This document shows, in pieces, positions 61,194 through 64,000 of a stretch of DNA of 64,000 nt. Source of the stretch: JAICND01 sp040905905 (GTDB lineage Bacteria > Actinomycetota > Acidimicrobiia > Spongiisociales > ZC4RG35); contig JBBDQN010000047.1 of the NCBI GenBank assembly GCA_040905905.1, positions 20,731 to 84,730 on the forward strand. The letters are read 5' to 3'. The translations under genes and the position numbers were made by a program. Under the pieces are notes generated by a model. It was not told the DNA's origin and made no database searches. It saw nothing but the letters and a program-made list of their open reading frames with translations. Each line of letters opens with the position of its first letter. Position 1 is the stretch's first letter.

Positions 61194-62030
61194 CTACGAC
61201 CAGCTTCGTTCGGCCGACCTGTCTTCGCCTCGTCGGGAAGCAACAGCCAGCAGCAAGCCGCTAGCCACCAATCCGAACCCGACCACCGCTAGGGATCCGG
61301 TCGACATCCCGGTGAAGGGCAATGTTGAGGCGGTGCTTCCAACCTGTGGGCTGCTGGGAAGGGTTACCACAATTCCGCTGACCACAACCTCGGGTTCGGT
61401 CGTAGTCGACTCGGCCGTTGTATCCGAGACCTCCGCCGTGGTGGTCGGAGCCTCCGTAGTGCTCGAAGCCTCGGTCGTGGTCGGAGCTTCGGTCGTGGTC
61501 GGAGCCTCCGTGGTAGTCGGAGCTTCTGTAGTAGTCGGAGCTTCTGTAGTAGTCGGAGCCTCACACGCTGCAGGCACGATCACCGTTGTCTGGCGGAATT
61601 CGCCCGCAGATGTGAGTGTCGTTAGCGCCGGGTTCGAGTAGAAACCCAGCGTGGCCGTCGCCCGGATAGTCACAGTCTCCCCGTTGAGAGCAGAAAGCTC
61701 ACCAGAGAACGAGTAGCTGTTCCCCGAATTGAACCCACCGGTGCCCACCACAATGTCAGGGCCTGTAACCACTTTGGTGATCACCACTGAATCAGGGGGG
61801 GTGGTGCGCCGGAAGGCGTCGCCGGTCACCCATGCGGTTGAGGTCCACAGCACCGTTCCGTCACAGTCGGCGGTGGCCGAGATCTCTGGGTGATGGGCAA
61901 AAGCGGGAGCGGCTAGGGAGGCAATCATCACGACCATCGAGCCGACGGCCAGAGCCCGCTTGGATCCCAACCTTGAGGAAAGACGAGTCGGCCCGCCGAT
62001 AGTCCTCGAACGCTTTCTGAGCCCTTGCAT
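61194..62030 (-). CDS. LPFTG-anchored surface protein (paralogue 2)
   Basis: From ATG 62030 (GGGAGG six bases away; the adjacent ATG 62033 is also possible) 278 residues: a long basic n-region (MQGLRKRSRTIGGPTRLSSRLGSK), hydrophobic core, then AFA cleavage. The ectodomain is homologous to paralogue 1 (TADCDGTVLWTSTAW; NGETVTIRATATLGFYSN). The linker consists of repeated APTTTE hexapeptides. LPFTGM, a membrane helix and RRGEDRSAERSWS follow. Its mRNA leader contains a conserved block shared with paralogue 3. Likely cell-wall anchored; role unknown. Confidence 0.8.
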   Translation of the reverse strand: MQGLRKRSRTIGGPTRLSSRLGSKRALAVGSMVVMIASLAAPAFAHHPEISATADCDGTVLWTSTAWVTGDAFRRTTPPDSVVITKVVTGPDIVVGTGGFNSGNSYSFSGELSALNGETVTIRATATLGFYSNPALTTLTSAGEFRQTTVIVPAACEAPTTTEAPTTTEAPTTTEAPTTTEAPTTTEASSTTEAPTTTAEVSDTTAESTTTEPEVVVSGIVVTLPSSPQVGSTASTLPFTGMSTGSLAVVGFGLVASGLLLAVASRRGEDRSAERSWS

Positions 62031-62045
62031 CATTTGCCTCCCGTA

Positions 62046-62156
62046 GTTCCATGCGAGAAGGCCGGTCGCACCACTGGCTCGCCTCATCCCAGGTGCCCGC
62101 TTGGCGGGATGAAGGTCAACACCTCCCGATCGCCCCATTTACCACTTGTAGTGGTC
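62046..62156 (-). ncRNA. Conserved structured leader, copy A (candidate cis-regulatory RNA)
   Basis: Between the surface gene and its upstream region lies a block nearly identical to one before the third paralogue. A 41-base core (62060-62100) is identical to 63068-63108. On the minus strand CAUCCC can pair with GGGAUG, or its overlapping CCCGC with GCGGG, giving two exclusive hairpins. Another stem, CCACU/AGUGG, differs in sequence between copies but keeps pairing. It ends shortly before the ribosome site. I recognise no riboswitch class. Confidence 0.5.
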
Positions 62157-62257
62157 GTTCATCACTCACAGTAGTGGTCGGCGACGCGGCTACAAGGGTG
62201 GGCCAGGAACATGTCCTAACGAGCTAGTCACATGGGTTCGTGGGCGGAGTTTGAGAC

Positions 62258-62289
62258 AAAAAAGTGGGGGCCCGTTTCCGAGCCCCCAA
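62258..62289 (-). terminator. Terminator after surface protein gene 3
   Basis: On the minus strand TGGGGGCTCG, loop GAAA, CGGGCCCCCA (one G-U pair) is followed by TTTTTT after two bases, a canonical intrinsic terminator 20 bases after the stop codon. Confidence 0.85.
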
Positions 62290-62308
62290 CAGTTTGTGCG
62301 ATAGCTGC

Positions 62309-63034
62309 CTACACCCAGTGACGACCAGCCGTTTTGTCCTCCACCCGGCGGGAGGCCACCAGGAGCAGGGTTCCCATGGCGGCCAGGGCTGCACCAATCA
62401 CAGCCAACGACCCGGTCGACATTCCCGTGAATGGCAGAGTCGAGGCGGTAGTCGAGGCGGTGGTGTTGCTGACCTGGGGACTGCTGGGGAGAGTCACCAC
62501 GATCCCACCCACGTCGGCGCCCTCGGTCGTAGGAGTCGTCCCCTCGGTCGTAGGAGTCGTCCCCTCAGTCGTCGGAGTCGTCCCCTCAGTCGTCGGAGTC
62601 GTCCCCTCAGTCGTCGGAGTCGTGTCCTCGGTCGTCGGAGTCGTCTCTTCGGTCGGGGGAGTGAAAACTGCGCCTCGGATACCCCAATGCGACAACCCGC
62701 ACTGGTTGTTGTTCTGGCCGCAGTTCTCCGGTGGCCAGAACGGTCCGACATCGGGGGGAATGTCGTAGATCACGTAGCCATCGCCACCCTTGACGCACAG
62801 TTCCAGGCTATATCCCGTGTTAAGAGTCACCGAAACGGACCCGTCTCCGTTGTTGGTGAGGGAGCCCCACGGTCCCGAGGTTGCGCCAACGGCCCATCCA
62901 CCATCCTCCAGCGTGCAGTTGCCGTCGAACAACTCTTCGGCTGCCGCTGGCAGCCCCAGTGCCAACACCAACGACATCACAAGCAGGAGCGCCCCGCTTG
63001 CCCCCATTACCCGTCTCTTCGCCAGCCCTACCAT
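62309..63034 (-). CDS. LPFTG-anchored surface protein (3)
   Basis: From ATG 63034 (GGGAGG seven bases upstream) 241 residues: signal peptide ending AAAEE, an ectodomain of about 95 residues unrelated to the other two (NCTLEDGGWAVGATSGPWGSLTNNGDGSVSVTLNTGYSLELCVKGGDGYVIYDIPP; several Cys), then TTPTTEG heptapeptides repeated about six times, and the same C terminus as the others (IVVTLPSSPQVS, STLPFTGMSTGSLAVIG, RRVEDKTAGRHWV). The shared anchor with a new ectodomain suggests domain shuffling. It has leader copy B. Function unknown. Confidence 0.78.
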   Translation of the reverse strand: MVGLAKRRVMGASGALLLVMSLVLALGLPAAAEELFDGNCTLEDGGWAVGATSGPWGSLTNNGDGSVSVTLNTGYSLELCVKGGDGYVIYDIPPDVGPFWPPENCGQNNNQCGLSHWGIRGAVFTPPTEETTPTTEDTTPTTEGTTPTTEGTTPTTEGTTPTTEGTTPTTEGADVGGIVVTLPSSPQVSNTTASTTASTLPFTGMSTGSLAVIGAALAAMGTLLLVASRRVEDKTAGRHWV

Positions 63035-63054
63035 GACACTGCCTCCCGTTTGCC

Positions 63055-63160
63055 GTTCCATGCGAAAGGCCGGTCGCACCACTGGCTCGCCTCATCCCAG
63101 GTGCCCGCATTACGGGATGAGAGTCTCCGCCTCCAGATCGCCCCTTTGACCACCGACAGT
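63055..63160 (-). ncRNA. Conserved structured leader, copy B (candidate cis-regulatory RNA)
   Basis: This is the second copy of the leader block. It has the same 41-base core (63068-63108), the same exclusive CAUCCC/GGGAUG versus CCCG/CGGG pairings and a CCACU-type stem, with changes mostly in loops. The flanking DNA and the ectodomain genes differ, so conservation points to function of the leader itself. Confidence 0.5.
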
Positions 63161-63246
63161 GGCCCTTGCCACTCAATGTAGTCACTGCCCGAATCGCTAC
63201 AAGACTACCCCGATTTTGGCTCCAAAGCACTAGTCCCCTAGGCCCC

Positions 63247-64000
63247 CTAAGCCGAACGCTCCTGGGTGATATCGGGCAAGGGCACCAAGGTTGGATAGGC
63301 CTTGTCTCGCACTGCTTTGGCGTCGACCACAACGCGGCCCACGTCGGACCTGGAAGGGAGGTCGTACATCGTGTTTAGAAGAATCTCCTCGAGAATTGCC
63401 CGCAAGCCACGAGCCCCTGTGCCCCGTTTGATGGCAAGGGTTGCGATCTCCTGTAGCGCATCGTCCTGAAACTCAAGCTCGACACCGTCCATCTCCAGCA
63501 TTCGGGCGTATTGCCGGGTCAGGGCGTTCTTGGGTTCGGTAAGGATGCGGGTGAGCTGGTCGTGATCCAGGTCTTCGACCGTGGCAACTACCGGTAAACG
63601 CCCGATGAACTCAGGAATGAGGCCAAAGCGGATGAGGTCCTCCGGCATGACCTGCGCCAGGAGCTCGGCGGCCCGCACGTCCTTGCGCGAGCGTATGTCG
63701 GCGCCGAACCCCACTTGTTTCTTGCCGATCCGGTTACCAACGATTTCCTCCAGCCCGGCAAAGGCGCCTCCGCAGAGGAATAGGACGTTGGACGTGTCGA
63801 TCTGAATGAACTCCTGGTGGGGGTGTTTGCGGCCACCCTGGGGGGGAACCGAGGCGACGGTCCCTTCGAGGATCTTGAGTAAGGCTTGTTGGACCCCCTC
63901 TCCAGACACGTCCCTGGTGATGGACGGGTTCTCGGCCTTGCGGGCGATCTTGTCGATCTCGTCGATGTAGATGATCCCCTGCTCAGCCCGCTTGACGTCG
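63247..64000 (-). CDS. clpX: ATP-dependent Clp protease ATP-binding subunit ClpX, C-terminal part (cut by window edge)
   Basis: The frame is open to the right edge. The visible part begins in the AAA+ domain just before Walker B (GIIYIDEIDKIARK), continues with SGEGVQQALLKILEGTVASVPPQGGRKHPHQEFIQIDTSNVLFLCGGAFAGLE (pore-2/sensor region) and LIPEFIGRLPV (arginine finger box), and ends with the C-terminal small domain (GARGLRAILEEILLNTMYDLPS). ClpX unfolds substrates for ClpP. The Zn-binding N terminus lies outside the window. The gene is minus-strand, upstream of the surface protein genes with about 210 bases between. Confidence 0.96.
   Translation of the reverse strand, partial: DVKRAEQGIIYIDEIDKIARKAENPSITRDVSGEGVQQALLKILEGTVASVPPQGGRKHPHQEFIQIDTSNVLFLCGGAFAGLEEIVGNRIGKKQVGFGADIRSRKDVRAAELLAQVMPEDLIRFGLIPEFIGRLPVVATVEDLDHDQLTRILTEPKNALTRQYARMLEMDGVELEFQDDALQEIATLAIKRGTGARGLRAILEEILLNTMYDLPSRSDVGRVVVDAKAVRDKAYPTLVPLPDITQERSA

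Noticed and set aside
61440..61560. Tandem 18-base repeats
   Set aside because: These encode the APTTTE hexapeptide linker of surface protein 2, not a separate repeat element.
62046..62156. Known riboswitch (c-di-GMP, c-di-AMP, cobalamin) in the surface gene leader
   Set aside because: Core signatures of these classes, such as GCAAAGC of GEMM or the B12 box, are absent; kept as an unknown structured leader.
62515..62660. Regular short repeats resembling a CRISPR-like array
   Set aside because: They are 21-base units encoding TTPTTEG in the linker of a surface protein, in frame and without spacers.

Overview
The window is high-GC DNA from a free-living actinobacterium, most likely an Acidimicrobiia-type member of the Actinomycetota. 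The signs are frequent GTG/TTG starts and GGAGG ribosome sites, a BTAD-type ATPase regulator, Thr-rich surface proteins with LPFTG sorting signals, the mreBCD-mrdA-rodA and rplU-rpmA-obgE-proBA blocks, and many ATGA-coupled genes. A 100-N spacer inside a repeat marks it as a scaffolded draft or metagenome assembly. The taxonomic call is inference.

Layout. 1-10.4 kb is accessory DNA: the end of a hybrid histidine kinase, an integrase remnant, a very large BTAD/AAA/TPR regulator followed by a tiny secreted peptide gene, a PAS histidine kinase, an IS21 remnant and a type IV AbiE toxin-antitoxin pair. 10.4-19.4 kb is a catabolic cluster (glutamine-synthetase-like ligase, C26 gamma-glutamyl hydrolase, AmiS/UreI channel, FMN protein, SDR, amidotransferase; divergent RpiR regulator; amidohydrolase; aldehyde dehydrogenase) that fits gamma-glutamylated amine breakdown. 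19.6-22.4 kb is a second mobile stretch: an IS1595-like remnant, a three-gene operon ending in a Panacea (SocA-like) protein, and an odd tRNA with a class II (leucine-like) body and a UGG (proline) anticodon.

22.6-29.8 kb is a complete, fully overlapping histidine operon, hisG-hisC/HAD-hisB-hisH-hisF-hisAIE-hisD. It is preceded by what reads as a classical ribosome-mediated attenuator: a 17-residue leader peptide with a His run, mutually exclusive hairpins and a terminator. tRNA-Ala(GGC), a lipoprotein, a giant subtilase with repeated domains (interrupted by the assembly gap), a PQQ-type sugar dehydrogenase and a ferredoxin follow.

37-58.5 kb is largely core: rsfS, nadD, an M23 peptidase, two tandem GAPDH genes (the first lacking the catalytic cysteine), a CoxL-like molybdoenzyme with CoxE- and CoxD/MoxR-like maturation proteins and a lone receiver protein, then proA, proB, obgE, rpmA, rplU, an RNase E/G, tdk and the rod-shape operon. 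58.5-64 kb holds ndk, folC, three LPFTG surface proteins (two sharing a conserved structured leader) and the 3' part of clpX.

The most unusual items are the chimeric-looking tRNA, the his attenuator, the catalytically stripped GAPDH coupled to an intact one, the Panacea-linked operon with its own inverted-repeat operator, the secreted mini-peptide beside a TPR regulator, and the duplicated leader RNA upstream of surface-protein genes.
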